A DNA stretch of 64,000 nt from Eutreptiella sp. 'Long Island Sound 2002' (lineage: Eukaryota; Euglenozoa; Euglenophyceae; Eutreptiales; Eutreptiaceae): the NCBI GenBank assembly GCA_964036045.1, contig OZ038382.1:151230961-151294960 (forward strand). Direction: 5' to 3'. Numbering within the stretch: position 1 is the first letter of the stretch; the number at the start of each line of letters is the position of its first letter. The position numbers were made by a program, and so were the translations under genes. The notes under the pieces are model-generated. The model ran no database searches. It was given only the letters and a program-made list of their open reading frames with translations, and was not told where the DNA came from. This document shows, one piece after another, positions 32,054 through 44,763 of this stretch.

Positions 32054-34066
32054 CTGGAAGAAGCATCGCCAAAAGGTGGAAGCATTTGCTTCCCCTGCAC
32101 CAATCCAAGCCAAAATTCACTTGCCAGAACCCCACCCCCATCGCCCTGTTCAGCTGATCATATTGCATCTTATACCCTAACCCCCTCAGCCCTTGCAGAA
32201 AATTGTTGACAACTCACTACCCCTGCTAGTATTATGCAGACACGCGCGCGCGCACACACACTTCGTGAGGGAAACAAATGAACCAACAACCAGTAACCCA
32301 GTGTGGATACAGAGCACAGCAGGGCACGTTGGTCACAGGAGGAGGAGGAGGGGGAGGAGGAGATGGGGTCCCCCTACAGGGCGCACCTGCTCGCAAGCCC
32401 CATGCTGCCTGCCGGCCCCCACTCACTTAGGCGTGTTGTCAGCAGGGTGACCCCCTCAGGCCTAACTGGCTCAGCATCATGGAGGAGGCTCTCCTCTTCA
32501 TCTCCTCCACATGGATATCTGACCCACGCAACACCCGGCGGTCAGTGTTGCTGATACCATTCAGGCCCCGTGGAGGGGGGCTTGGCAGGAGCCGGTTCCA
32601 CTACCGGCTGGACGCCAACCCCAACGCGCGTGCACGCACTCGACGGGTGTCAGCCCTTAGCCTGCCAAGTACTATCGAACCGGTGTCTGGCCGGCGGGTC
32701 ACAGGGGCCTAGTGGCACGCTTTGTCGCACCGCCTCCTGCACACACGCCATAGGCCTACGGCCACAGCGCCCACATGCAACACTGGTTGCTCCGTGCATC
32801 CACCGGCGGACCCCCTCTCCATCGGGGGCTGACTCCCGACGCCAGCAGGGGGGGACTCCCATCCTGTCTCCCTTGCCACCCCTAGTGGAGCCTGTCCTGC
32901 CGTGCCACAGGCCCATCCCAACCCTCCGGCGGCCGGCAGGGTTGGAATGGTCGCCTCTGGCCCCTCGACACCCACGCGACGACCCCCGCTGGCCACTCCT
33001 ATCCGCACCCGTTGGGGGATGGAGGGTCTTGGGCTGCCGGAGCGTGGGGGGGTCGATCCATGAGCGGAAAGGGGCCCGCTGCTGTGGGCCTGGTCGCACT
33101 GCCACGGAACATTGCTACCGACATTGGTTGTGTTTTTGGGACCATTTTCCCAACCAAAACCAAGCGTGCAACGGTACCCATTTCAAAGACCCGGGACCAA
33201 CCCCACCAATCCATATCGCATGCCGATCACCACGCATATCCAAAAAACGCCCTTGGTGACGGGAGGATACCGCTCTCTCGTTCAATTTTCTATGTTGTGC
33301 ACGTGTGCTACGTGTGGGTTACACCAGTGGCATTGCCCCAAACCCACACGGGTTGGGGCAATACTCGTCTTTCTCGTTCTAGTTGTTCTAGCGAATCTCG
33401 CCAAGAACAGATTTTGGCCGTTCTAGCGTGTACCAAGGGATGCCGCTGTGGCGGGTACCACCAACTAGGCATAGGAGGGGGGGTCGGTCTCCCCATAGTC
33501 TCGTCCGTGGTAGCTATCAGGCGCCAGCCCACGGGGGGGCGACTACAACCGGTCCTGATGCGACCCACCCCCCAACTATCTTTCAAAACTCGGGGGGGGG
33601 GGGAGGGGGGGGGGGGCTGGGGGGGGTCGCATACAAGGACCGGGCCCGGCCGCCCCCCCGTGCACCAGCCATCGTACTAGTGGATTGCAATCAGATCACC
33701 AACTGGCAATGCACCTAGGGTCGTGTGGCCAAACCATACCCCAAGTTGCGTGTTGGCCTATGGGGGGGCGCACCACCCCACCCTTGTCACACCCCTACAC
33801 GCAATGAGATGCACGCCCTTGGGTAGTTGGGAGTCACCCATACACATGTACACACAGACACGAATACATGTGCGTGCACACACACATACACAAGCAACTA
33901 GTCTACTTGTTGAAGTTGTGGAGACAAGATCAAATATGTGTATTGTTGTCCCTAATTTTCTTGAGCAAAGGGGGTGGTACAGGGGTCTCAGATTTCTAAT
34001 CTTTTTTCTCCTGTCAATTTCTTCAAATATCCACAGCCCCGCCCCTTCTCGTCAGCCCTGACACAC
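32054..34066 (-). other. Kinase intron, 2.0 kb, with GC-rich insert
   Basis: The two flanking kinase exons join in phase 0 across it. It includes a GC-rich block (about 32,330-33,110) with arginine/proline-rich chance frames on both strands, a CG/CA dinucleotide run near 32,240, a (GGA)-rich run near 32,340 and the G-rich foldback module at 33.53-33.66 kb. No gene is supported inside. Confidence 0.7.
33528..33662. repeat. G-rich foldback (MITE-like) module
   Basis: The left arm CACGGGGGGGCGACTACAAC continues with CCGGTCCTGATGCGACCC. The right arm is its approximate inverse: GGTCGCATACAAGGACCGGG, then CCGCCCCCCCGTG. The middle has AACTATCTTTCAAAACTCGG and long G-runs. The whole 135-bp unit could fold on itself; the 30.9-kb copy shares the middle and right arm. 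Confidence 0.75.
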
Positions 34067-34231
34067 CGTTCCCAGGAAAATGTTGGCTCCCTTGAGATCT
34101 CGATGGAGCACTGGGGGATTGGCAGTGTGCAGAGCAATCAACCCCTTGGCCAACTGCTCTGCCATGGCGTATTTCTCTGGCAAAGAGGTTGGACTCAGAC
34201 AAAGATCGGCAATGGTCCCACTCTCAGCAAT
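34067..34231 (-). CDS. Protein kinase exon (hinge to catalytic HRD loop)
   Basis: This 55-codon exon is bounded by acceptor TTCTGTAG and donor AACG-GTGTGT, phase 0 at both ends. It encodes IAESGTIADLCL (alpha-D region, continuing the hinge ...CILLE of the previous exon), then AEQLAKGLIALHT and VLHRDLKGANIFLG, which is the catalytic loop with HRD, the Lys at +2 and the metal-binding Asn. H-R-D-L-K-x-x-N with Lys is typical of Ser/Thr and TKL kinases. It joins ...WPCILLE upstream and GNIPKVADF downstream without frame conflict. All key catalytic-loop residues are intact. Confidence 0.88.
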
Positions 34232-35030
34232 CTACAGAAGACACAAAAGGTTTGTCAGCTTGGGTCAATGTCACAGGGCATGCAATGCCACTACTTCAGG
34301 GGATGGGATGTGGAACACACGCTGGGTGAGTGCACATGTCACACAGCCAACCTGCTACAACGGCACTCAGAGGGAAAAGGATGGCAATCCGGCACACACA
34401 ACCCCAGGATCCACACAGTGGTGGGATGCAGGAGGGCACACTTCATGTACCCATTGCACAGCCTTCCATGGAGCCCTCAGTATGACTTAAGCGCTGAGTG
34501 GCAACCCCCAACAACTCCTGATTGCCATGGCTGCATCCATTTGGGGCTCATCACCCCCACAGAGCCCGTTTGGTGTCCAGTCAAAGCAGTGCCAGCACAT
34601 TACACCTCCCCCCCAATTGCGCAACAACAGGGGTGTCCAACAACTACCCGGCTGGGGACAATTCTTTTGAGCGTGCAGAAATCCGTTGGTAAATTTAGAT
34701 GTGGGCTTTTCGGGTGACCAGTTGCATGGGCGGATGGCGCCTTTTTGGCCAGAAATGTGTCTAATGAGACGAGGGGGGGCACAGCACGGGGCACTGCTGG
34801 TCATTGCACAAGGACGAGGGGGGGTATAAAAGCTGAAAGAGTATGCTGGTGGGTACTTCCATGTTCGCCTTTTGAGGAGGGAATCCTCGGATAGGTGGGT
34901 TGGTTGCCCACCAGCTGGGTTGCGGGTGAAGAGGACAGGTTCAAAACAACTAGGAGAGGTGGGCAGCCTGTACAGCTAGGGGGAAATTATCTGTACTGTG
35001 TGTGGGACAGTTGCCCCGCTGCTCACAAAT

Positions 35031-35140
35031 GCTGCTGCTGCCCCTTGGCCGGTGCCAGCATGCCCCACATTAAGTCTTTCCCAAGACAGTGAAGTTTGGA
35101 GGGTGCTCATCACCACTGATGTGGGAAATGTAACACAGGG
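35031..35140. repeat. About 110-bp direct repeat, copy 1
   Basis: CCCCTTGGCC, then AAGTCTTTCCCAAGACAGTG and GATGTGGGAAATGTAA match in order with 35621-35740, 590 bp to the right. Similarity is high but not perfect. This could be a solo pair of terminal repeats of a small element or a segmental duplication. Confidence 0.75.
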
Positions 35141-35620
35141 CCAGGGGGTTCTGGATCACCAAGTGTTACCCATTCAGGCATTTTGCCAATTGTTTCAGGG
35201 ATTCACCGCCCGTGTAGTGTGCAGTGGGTGTTTGTTTGGGGGGGGAGGGGGCATTTCACTCTCCTGAATCCCACATCGGTCATCAGTCATTTCCTTTTGT
35301 TCTCAGTGCTTTGCTTTAAGGCTGTGCAGTGTGGTCTTTGCTGTTCAGGGTATCCCTGAACTGTGTGTAACTCAAGAATGGCAGCTGGTGTTCAAAGGGA
35401 GATTGTTGGGAGGTCAACATTTACTTTTATGGCCAGGGATCAGACACAACAGCCCGAGAAAGTGTGTGTGGCCGGAGGTGGGGGGCTCCATGAGGCCCGT
35501 TGGTGTACAACCGTTTTTTTGTGCCATATCTGCTGCACGACCTGCTTGCTGGCCAAGGTGGCCAGCAAAGCCAGTGGGGGGAGGGTGATGGGTGGAGGGT
35601 GGGGGGGATGAAGGCTGAGT

Positions 35621-35740
35621 AAGTGCTGCTTCTGCCCCTTGGCGTCCAAGCCGGCGCTGGCATGCTTCACACAAAGTCTTTCCAAGACAGTGAAGTGCGG
35701 AGGATGCTCACCACCGCCGATGTGGGAAATGTAAAACAGG
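35621..35740. repeat. About 110-bp direct repeat, copy 2
   Basis: Second copy of 35031-35140: CCCCTTGGCG, AAGTCTTTCCAAGACAGTGA and GATGTGGGAAATGTAAAACA. The interval between copies holds G-rich sequence and no supported gene. Confidence 0.75.
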
Positions 35741-38700
35741 GACTTTTGATGGGCGAAAAAGGTCACAATAGGCTCAAATTGGGCTCATTTCACTTGTTTG
35801 TACATCCCAAATGGTCCAGGATCATTATTGAGAAAAAGTATGTAACACATTTTTGACCCATTTTTGGTCCAAAACGGCTTGTTTCTAAAGCATTTTGGTA
35901 TTTTCAGCGCGCCAAAACAGGCCAACAGGGGCTCAAAACGGGTTTTGGATGAACAAATATCATTGGCCTGCTGCAGATCTAGGCATTCTGCCTGTGGTGT
36001 AAATGTGCTCCCTGTGCCAGAAACCATGTGTGTGTCTGTGTGTGTTTTGGAGGAAAGTGCCATCAAGAGTCACACAAATTTCCAAAATCAAAAATTTGAG
36101 GTGCAAATTCCGAAAAATGTAAATGCAGGAATGCATCCAATAAGCAGCAGAGGTACACGTGGAGAGTAGTCATGAGTGAAAGGGCTTCAAGGACTTGTTT
36201 GCAGTACTGGGTCCTTGGTGCATAGTGGCATGGCGGAGTGTTTTTGCCTAGGCCAGTTCCTCACCTCAGAGTGTGTGAACCCACACCTGTGTTTTTCAGC
36301 AGTGCCTGCGTGAATTTTTGAGTGGCGGACGTTTTAGCACAGGCATGAGCAGGGTTGTGCTGAGTTTTTTGGTCGAAGTTGACGAATCTAGGGGCATGGT
36401 CTGGACAGAGAGCCTGCTCAGCTATCATGCTCCTGCTGCCTGCCAAATATTACCAACTGAGCTGGAGAAGAATCTCATGCACAATAACCAAAGGCAAGCC
36501 AAAAACAGGAGGATACCAGCACTGCACCCTGTCTACACACAACTGACACAAAAATGTTTTAAAATATTGTCTTGCTGCATGTGGCCAGGGCCTGACTGCC
36601 TGATGAGCCCTACCCTCTTGTTGCTCTGTGCTTTGGTGCCTATTAGTCCTTGGATCGGAGGTGTGGGCTGACTTTTCATTTCTGAAAAAAATTAGTGCTA
36701 GGAATGCTTTCGCTGAATGCTGCATGTCGGGCAATTTTGCAACCCACTTGACCTCCACCGAAATGGCAACCATTGTTCATGTATGCGCAATTTTCACCAG
36801 CAGGCGCGCCCTTGATAAAAGCATTCACTTGGTCAACATGTTGACTTGCCTTCAGACACATTACAACTTCACGCCCCCTGGAGGTCAGGAACTTTGCAAA
36901 TCGAGTGTGTGCCCTGTGAAGTGATGTTCACACACAGCAACCTTGCGGCCATTTTCAGTTCGTACATCCTCCCGGGGGGGGGGGGGGGGGCTGAAACCGA
37001 ATTGAGGTGAGCTAAGCGAAGGTGTAGGTGGAACCTTGTTTCACACAGCCACCTACCAAGAGCAACTGGATTGCAACCACTCAAAGGCACATAACTTCAA
37101 AAAGAGCGGAGATGAAAGACGACGCAAATTGGTGTGAGAAGACGAAAAGCACGACCAGAGCCAGAAGTTACTGCATTTATGCTTCTTGCATCCGGGGGGG
37201 GGGGGGGATGAAACGCTTGCAAAGGCAGCAATTGCAGGGGCAGCACCACACATGGCAGCTGCAGTTGCCGGCAATTGGGCGATCGTTTTCCATGCAAAAC
37301 TGAAAATGATTCAGCCTGTGCAGCAGCCTGCCGCAGTGCATATAATGATGGGATGGGATGACTTGTAGGGAAGCTGGAGCCTGAAAAAGAAGTTGAACAG
37401 GATGTTAGGCTGATGATCGGCGGCAATAATCATTCTGGGCCTTGTGTCGGCACCCAAAGAGGGGGGGTGCACACATGAGGCAACAAGCGACCGTGGTTCG
37501 CCCGGCCCGCCTACCCGCTGCAAGACGCGCACAGTTAATTTTCTTGGAACATTGTTCATCCTCTCCGTACCCATGTCAATGTACATAGTGAGGTAAACAG
37601 CTCTTGTGCAAGATGAATTGATGTAATTCAGGGGGGAAAAAGCAGTGCTGATATTCTGCATGACTACAACTTAGTGTTGCAACCAAACAACGTTTCTCCC
37701 AACTGAACACACCTTAAATAACATTTTGTTTTCCCGCACCTTTTAAATTCATTTCCACATGCCTATACATCTCGCCCCATTCATATGCCCATTAACAAAA
37801 AGTTACAGGAAGTTTCTCTCTACTGTAACGTACACTAGCATAAATGGTTCCCACAAAATAACAAAAAAGAAATAACATCAAATATGGGGCAACATTGGAC
37901 ATCAGCGCTCTGGCGAGGCTTGGCAGGGCTCCCCCTCCACAGGCCTAGAAATGTTTCTGATTGCTGAGAATGGTTGAGACAGCTGCAAAATTTGTTTTCG
38001 GAAACTTTAAACCTCCCATGCCCAAAGCTCCTGCCTTGTGACCCAAATGACCACTGTTCGGATTTCATTCATGCTATGGAACAACTGCGAGATTTGGAGG
38101 GACATGTAGGTTTTCATGACTTAATCAAAAATCACACCTCAAAAATCACACAAACATGATTTGTTTCCTAGAACTGTAAATGCTGATCTTTTCCTGTACC
38201 TAGCAATTGTCGACACCCGTAGTCAATTGCTTATAATGGCGTTCTTTTTAGTTTCAACGAGACCACTGTGTCGGCAGGCGGTGGTTCGTCCGTGGATCCA
38301 TGCTTCACAGCTTGCAACATGGACCGCATCGTGTGCAAAACACCCAACTCACAAACCAATCTGATTATAGCGCTTGACCGCGCCACACACGACGCATTCT
38401 AAAATGTATTGGGCCATCGCACGCGACCAGATTCAATTTCGTCCATGGGCAAACCACATGTGACCACAAGAATTCTTTTTCGAACAATCCCTTCAAAAGC
38501 CATCAAAACCATGTTCACATGAAACTCAAAAAAAAGTACCTTTGGGAGTAATTTTTGCAACGAATACTAAGAGCTGCCAAATACCACCCTCTGGTCATTT
38601 CTTTCTTCATCTCCCAAGGATCATTATGAGCTTCGTCCTAAGGGTCAAATCCAAGACATGTCCAAATGCCGCCCAACATACGCGACTACACAACTTGAAA

Positions 38701-40219
38701 AAACTGCCAAATGTCAAACCTCCGAGGCACAAAACGGTTGCAAAGCAGTAGCACCACACCAACTCAAATATCTACGCACCATGTGCGATGCACCACAAAA
38801 CACCTCGGCAAAGAGGTTTTGAAGGCAGATGGATTTGAGGCTCCTCGGAGTACCATTTTGGGGGGGACCCATTACAACCAAAAATCACAGGCTAGGCTGC
38901 TTTCGCTACTAGCATCATGCTCCAAAACTCCGCAAAAGAGCTCCCGTTGTATGACCCTACCAAGGCACGCACATATACCATATAGTACACATATAAACCA
39001 TATAGTACACATCGAAGAGCAACAGCACGGCTTCAAATCTGCCGGGGGGTGGCCTGTTAACTCAATGATGTATTTGCGCAGTGCCAAATTGCAAGGACCA
39101 CAATTGACATGCGATTTTTTTCACCAAAATTGGTCTCCCTCCAACAGCCGCAGCTCGGCGCATGTGGGTGTATCTAGGAGTTCAGAGCTAAAAAAAAATT
39201 TCTGTGACCCTTAGTTTCTGCCTGACGTGATAAGGCTAGAATATGGGCTGAACGAGCTGGAGGTGCCTCGCGATAGTTGCCAGATGACCCGCGTTTCAAA
39301 AATTGCTGAAATTTCCCTGCTTGAGCCCTTTGCCACACAGCAAATTGGTGTCCGTACTTCGAAATTCCCATACTTCGAAATTCCAAATGCTACATGGATC
39401 ATTTTTCAATGCCATTTGCAAATCTGCATTCCGCTTCCAATTTCATGAAAAATCATTTTTGGCAATTTTAATTCCGGATCCTAGGATTTTGGATTTTTCG
39501 CAAAAAAAATGCCAATGATAGCAATGTAGCCCTTGGCCTGCCATCCACGGATGTGGGGTCCGTTGGTCCCAAACGTCGTTCTAAATCAGTATTCCTGCAG
39601 AAAAATGCAAACGCATTACAATTGTGGTTGACACCCTCCTGCCGCTGCCACTGGCGCGCGGCTGGGCCCCTCCCCCACCGCTCTGCATGGTCAGGTGCAC
39701 AGTGTACCGCGGCTTCAGCAATAATACCACAACAGATGCTCCTGTTCTGGAACTCCTGAAACATCCACAGTGCACAACGCTGCCACAGCATTTCAAATTT
39801 CAACCTGAAAAGAATTTCGAATAACCAGGAAAGCAGCCCAATACAGCCCAGTTTTGGTGTAGCATAGTGGGGCACCTAGCGCACTGAATGCAAAGTAAAA
39901 CACTGACCTGATTCCAAAATGGCGTCCCTGGGCATTGTGTACCGTGCCAATATGACCACATCAAACATGTTTTTTATTGGATTTCAATTTTGTTGCAGAT
40001 TTCATTTTGCTAAGGTGAAAGACCAACATTCTTCCCCTGAATTCGCTTGGTTTTTGTTCCGTTGCGAAACCAGGCACCTCCTCAGACAATCTGCATATTG
40101 CATCCTTTTTTGTAAAAAAAAAAATGAGCGCTGTTACAGCAGTCGTCACAATGTCTCGGGTCCAATATTTTTTTTCTTTACACATCACAGCATTCGCACT
40201 TCTCCCACAGTAACAAGAC

Positions 40220-40340
40220 CTCCAGAAGAATGCAAGGCCAATCTGAATTCTCATGTACGCCATAGACTCTCAGGACGTTGGGGTGCTTAATCTTCTGATG
40301 GATTCGAGCAGCATCGAACATAAGCTTAATATGCTCAGGT
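40220..40340 (-). CDS. Protein kinase exon (alpha-C to hinge)
   Basis: A 121-base exon between acceptor GCTACAG and donor CTGGAG-GTCTTG. Its first base completes an Arg codon split with the previous exon (which leaves two bases). It encodes PEHIKLMFDAARIHQKIKHP, then NVLRVYGVHENSDWPCILLE. This is the alpha-C helix, the H-P-N-V-L-R-V-Y-G beta-4 signature and the beta-5/hinge of a protein kinase. The conserved alpha-C Glu that pairs with the beta-3 Lys is not obvious (AARIHQK instead of an E at the usual spot). The hinge continues into IAESGTIADL in the next exon. Confidence 0.85.
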
Positions 40341-42606
40341 CTGTAGCAGAAACGGGGCCATACAAGGGTCCATAACGCAGTATGGGCAGGTGTGGGCCAG
40401 AATAGCATGCAGAGAACTGAAGACTATAAGGTTGGGTTCCAGCAATATAGTCTCAGGTACAAGCGTGCAAGCCACTGCCAGTGCCCCACCGCCCAGGGGC
40501 TCAACATGGGTCATTGAACACAGGTTCAACACCTGCAGCTGGCAGAGTTGGGCGGAACATAGAGGGTCGCACAATATCCACACGTAGGGTTTGTATTGGG
40601 ATTTACAGGAACTGTTTTGGTTTGGTGGGCAGTCGCATCAGAGGGGCATTGTTTCAGATATCGGTAAGAACTGTAACAGGGGACACACAGGACAGGCGGA
40701 GCACACGACACACAGGCACGACAAGTGTTGTTGGAGGACTTGCATGTTGTGGGAACGGAAGAGGTTTGCCAGAATTGGATGAATACAACCTGGCTCGCAG
40801 CAAGTCGGGCAGCAAAGGAGGTAGCTTTTGAGCAGCAAATTACATTGCCAGGTAGATTTGCGTTGCTCTGGCAGCAGACAACAGAGTCTAACAACTGGTA
40901 ATGCGATTTGTATGGCATCAGCCGCCATCCCGCCCTTGAAGTAGGGGGCATGCATGCATACGTGCACAATGTCAGCATGCACCGTTGCACGCGGGAAAGG
41001 AATGAGTCCGTCAATCCACTGCAGGATGGGGCGCGGGAAAGAAATGAGTCCGTCAATCCACTGCAGGATGGGGCGCTGGCCAAGAGTGCTTGCCCACAGA
41101 TAAAAGTCTTTTTGAGGCATGCAGGTGTGAATGCACCCAGTTGTGTGAGTATTTTGTATGGATCTGGTCAGGCTGGGCATCTTCAACTTCTGGTTGTATC
41201 CTCCTAAAGGATCATCTGATTCAAAGACAGCTTGGCAACCAACCCACTCCCGTGTCCCGATGCAGGTATATCACCCGACAAATCCGCTGTTATCATTTCG
41301 CAATCTGATGCTGAACTTCTGTGTGCGTGTCCTTGTGCTTCTCTACTGCAGTCTGTGAAGCGGTTCCTCTCACTGCTGTGAATCACCTCTGTCTACATAA
41401 TATTCAGACATGCATGGACAGCATGACAGGGGCATTTGTTGAGGATAGAGGTTTGTGCAGAGCACCCAACATAAGTGGGAAGGGGGGCTGGGGGGCTGGG
41501 AGGGATTCCATGTATTTCGACGATCTGAGCTTTTGCCATAGCAAGCATAGGCAAGCATCCATGTGAAAAGCCTCAACACGCGCCCATGCTTCGCCCGAGC
41601 CAGCTGCACATGCACTGCACATGGCAACTGCAACCCATGGCCCAGAATGTGCCAACGCCCCCTCCCTCCTGCTGCACAACACAGAGGCTTGTTGTCTGGG
41701 GCCGGAAGCAGTCATGCATTGTATCTTTTTTGTCCAGGTCAACCCTGTTGCTTAGTAGTTCTCCTGCGGGGCTGCGGCTGCCCTGGACCATCTGACATTG
41801 TGCTTGAGCTTCGATGGGGATTCAGCTTTCCTCGTCAGTGGCCTGAAAACCTCAGTCCCCCAGCTGTTGGCATTGCCTGGGTCCCTGTGGGTCCTCCCTC
41901 AGTCTCAGTGGTGGAACCAGCATCGTGGTTATTCCTCCAGCATCTGAGAGGCTTGGAACACTGGGCCCTGGACAGTCACCCGTCCCTTATCCCACAAGCG
42001 CATTGGTTTTCGCTGAGGATTCAGGCCTAAAGGGGACTCGTTCGGAGGCGTCAAGAAGGAGCATGTCTGGGGACTGCTTGGGCACCCACCAACCCAAAAC
42101 CCAAATGCGATGATTCTTTACCCCCAGCCCTTCCGCCGGGTAGTGCTTGCTATGGCCACTTCAAAATGCCCTCTCAGTGGCCTTGAGCACGAACACTAGG
42201 AAAAGCAGAGCTGTCCTGTGTACGTAACACTCCATTTTTGCCTCGGGCACTCTTTGGGAGAACGGCAAAAGCCTGTTTCGTTAAGGCCTGGCACCAGAGT
42301 CTCCAACCTGTCTGTGTGGGAACCTACCTCATGATGCACAGCAGAGCAACTAGTCACAGCCCACCACAGCCTTATTTCTCTACACTGCACAACTGAATAT
42401 ATCAGCGCACCGCACTTAGCGTGCCACACATCATTCAATATTACCCCAGCACCCTACACCCCTAGAAACCCTCTTTTGGGAACATTTTTGGAGGTCCTGG
42501 TTGGGCTGCCTAAGAAATGTAACAGGGCTGTTACAAAAGTGCAGACTGACAAACTTAAGGAAATGACTTTCCCCACCGCAGATCCTTGCTGCAAACAGTG
42601 ACATAC
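40341..42606 (-). other. Kinase intron, 2.3 kb
   Basis: The phases of its flanking exons (2 + 1) match. It contains a 42-bp tandem duplication at 40991-41075. Open frames inside are not supported as genes. Confidence 0.65.
40991..41075. repeat. 42-bp tandem duplication (14 codons)
   Basis: Two units with GAATGAGTCCGTCAATCCAC start at 40991 and 41033 and differ at one or two positions. On the minus strand each reads RPILQWIDGLI-F. The 42-bp length keeps the frame, but there is no other evidence for coding. Confidence 0.85.
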
Positions 42607-42842
42607 CTGACACCAGGCTTCGGGGTCTTGGCTGCGAGATGCATTCCCTTGTACTCGATCAGCCAGACAACGGACATGCCCCCAAGACCCAACACCCGCA
42701 GCTTCTTCGCTTTGTTGTGATCAAAATCTGGGATGTCTGAGGGTTGGGCGGACCTGGCCACGGGGCTGGTGGCGACCGGGCCACCAGGCACCATGGACAC
42801 TGGTCTTGACATGGCGACGCTGAACACATCTTGTTTCTGGGC
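42607..42842 (-). CDS. Protein kinase exon (glycine-rich loop and beta-3 Lys)
   Basis: A 236-base exon, phase 0 at the acceptor (CTCATTGCAG) and leaving two bases at the donor (GTCAG-GTATGT). Residues about 1-35 are a Ser/Pro/Ala-rich linker (MSRPVSMVPGGPVATSPVAR). Then DHNKAKKLRVLGLGGMSVVW gives the glycine-rich ATP-binding loop (G-x-G-G-x-x-x-V), and EYKGMHLAAKTPKPGV the beta-3 strand with the A-x-K lysine in an AAK context. The split Arg codon is completed by the next exon. This starts the kinase domain; the linker joins it to the upstream exons 44528-44689 and 45041-45248. Confidence 0.85.
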
Positions 42843-44527
42843 CTGCAATGAGAAGGACAGGGACGTCGTGTAACTCGATAAAACGATGCTGTTCAGGTTC
42901 TTCCGGGCTAAGCACCAATACACTTTTACTGGGAGGGGGCTCTGTGTGACTGCTTAACTCTTCACAAATGCCACCGGACCAACTCAGAAAGCAGCCGCCC
43001 AGACCTCCCCAAATAAGTCCGTGCGGCCGCCACAAAGCCCACTAGAATGCTCTTTGTGCGCCGCAAATGCGCTGCAGGGACACAGCTGGCTCTGCAGAGT
43101 AAGAGCGATGTGTATTGTAAAATGTTCAGAAAAAAAAGGTGGCATGCCAGTCTACTGACAAAATGAATGTCTGAAAATGAGAAACTACGGGCCTGCTCAA
43201 AATGCATGGTGTTTTCAGGAACCCCACCCTTTTCCTATGGTTCGCAGGACGCTTCTCTCCTCCCGCAATACCAGCCCCACATCCAACTCACCTGATGCGA
43301 AGCCGTCCACCAAATCACAAATCAATCAATCAACCACAAAAAAATCGTGAAAACAAGAAGACGAAAGAGCATGATACACCAACCATTGCTTTATGGACCG
43401 AGAGCGCCGGTGCACCCCTTGTCCACCATTCCATCATGCAATTCCTCCATATGCTGTGGTTCTCCTTTGTAACAACGCCATGAAAAGAATCGCTGAAATA
43501 TTTTAATGAACAAACAACGACATAAGAATCCCTTACACATACAAAACACCTTGTTCTTGCCGTAGGGCACGCCGCAAAGCACACCACAGGTGCTGTAGGA
43601 AAAGCATTCTGCATAGATGAGGCTCAAAATAGCCATAAAACAAGGAGGTGATTCCCCATTAAATGAAATGCGTAAAAATAATCTGCCATTTGTTCCATTG
43701 CAGTCCTCTGCCATCTTTTTGCTGGTGACAAGAGCCCCTGGTTAGGTACGGCAGCATGGACTCCTGATAGCATGCAATTGCGACAACCATCGAGGAATGA
43801 TTTACAGTGCTTTGTCTTCGAAGTGGGAGGAGGTTGTTTTGGGCGGGCTGGCGTCGCCTTTTCAATGGGCCAAAAAACTTCATAAAATGGGCTCATTATG
43901 CTATTTTTGCCTTCACCGAACCCTCTGAGAGCAGACAACGCTCCCTGCAGGAGACCCAAGATTCAATCACCGGGCGAATATGATGCAGCTCACTATGGAC
44001 AGGGTTGCGAAAGCAGAGCGTGGCAATAACAGAAGCCAAAAAGCACAACCACAAAAAATGCCTTCAAACGGTTCGCATTCTTTGCAATGCTGGTGCAACG
44101 CAGACACCCTAAATCCCGATTCGAAACCACCAACCAGTTGGTTACTTACGGGTCCGGTAACGCTAGGGCACAGCTCCCCTCGGGTACCTGCCTTCCGCCG
44201 CCGGTGAAGCGCCAACCTCCGCCATTTTTACCACAGCCTTCGGCTGTCCCCTTAGCAGGAAAAAAAAACGAAATGTCGCAGTCTGAAACACAGTGCTGGT
44301 TTGCACTGCATGCACATTCTTTCTACAACTGCCATGCCCCATGGCCCTTTCGTATTTTGCTGCATTCTCCCAGTTGCACTGAAACCCACAAGGCTGTGAG
44401 ATCCATAGGGATTCGGCCAACCAGATTTCCCGTGCCAGGCATTGTCGCCTCATGAGTAGCCTGAATAGGTCTTGTCGTCTTTCCTTTGGAGAGGATACAA
44501 CATCATGTCGCACACTCCCTCACATAC
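42843..44527 (-). other. Kinase intron, 1.7 kb; nothing else supported
   Basis: Both flanking exons are in phase 0, so a direct join is allowed, but an additional phase-0 exon inside cannot be ruled out. The frame at 43624-43959 (minus) looks balanced (TAMEQMADYFYAF) but has no clear splice borders. Confidence 0.5.
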
Positions 44528-44689
44528 CAGCGTTAGACGGCATAGGTGCTTCGATCTAGGCTTCTGATGGGCATACATCATCTTTAGGAAACCGTGCAGA
44601 GTCATTTTGCTTTGTGGAGTGCAGAACATTGCGAAGCAGGACGCGTCGGGGGTGGGAGTTCCCAAGTGCTTTTCACATATTGCTTTCAC
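44528..44689 (-). CDS. Exon upstream of kinase domain (54 aa)
   Basis: The exon has acceptor TTCTCCTGCAG and donor ACGCTG-GTATGT, phase 0 at both ends. It encodes VKAICEKHLGTPTPDASCFA, then KMTLHGFLKMMYAHQKPRS. It follows the exon at 45041-45248 (...NATNGATFDE) without frame conflict. The paired helices resemble the second half of an EF-hand-like pair, with no intact calcium-binding loop. It is assigned to the kinase gene by strand, phase and proximity. Confidence 0.65.
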
Positions 44690-44763
44690 CTGCAGGAGAA
44701 AAAACGAAGCTTTGCAAGGGAACGTGGTGTGCTGTGGCCTGCCTCAGGTCTGCCTACGTGAGT

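Larger units (their letters stand above)
34232..40219 (-). other. Kinase intron, 6.0 kb, repeats but no gene seen
   Basis: It lies between the kinase exons at 40220-40340 and 34067-34231, which join in phase 0. It contains a direct repeat of about 110 bp (35031-35140 and 35621-35740), G-runs at about 36973-36990 and 37195-37207, and a 22-bp tandem duplication (ACCATATAGTACACAT) at about 38978-39013. Open frames here show no recognisable domain. Confidence 0.65.

Noticed and set aside
32570-33259. 229-codon plus-strand ORF in a GC-rich block
   Set aside because: Pro/Arg-rich low complexity, overlapping open frames on both strands, and it lies in a kinase intron supported by flanking exons.
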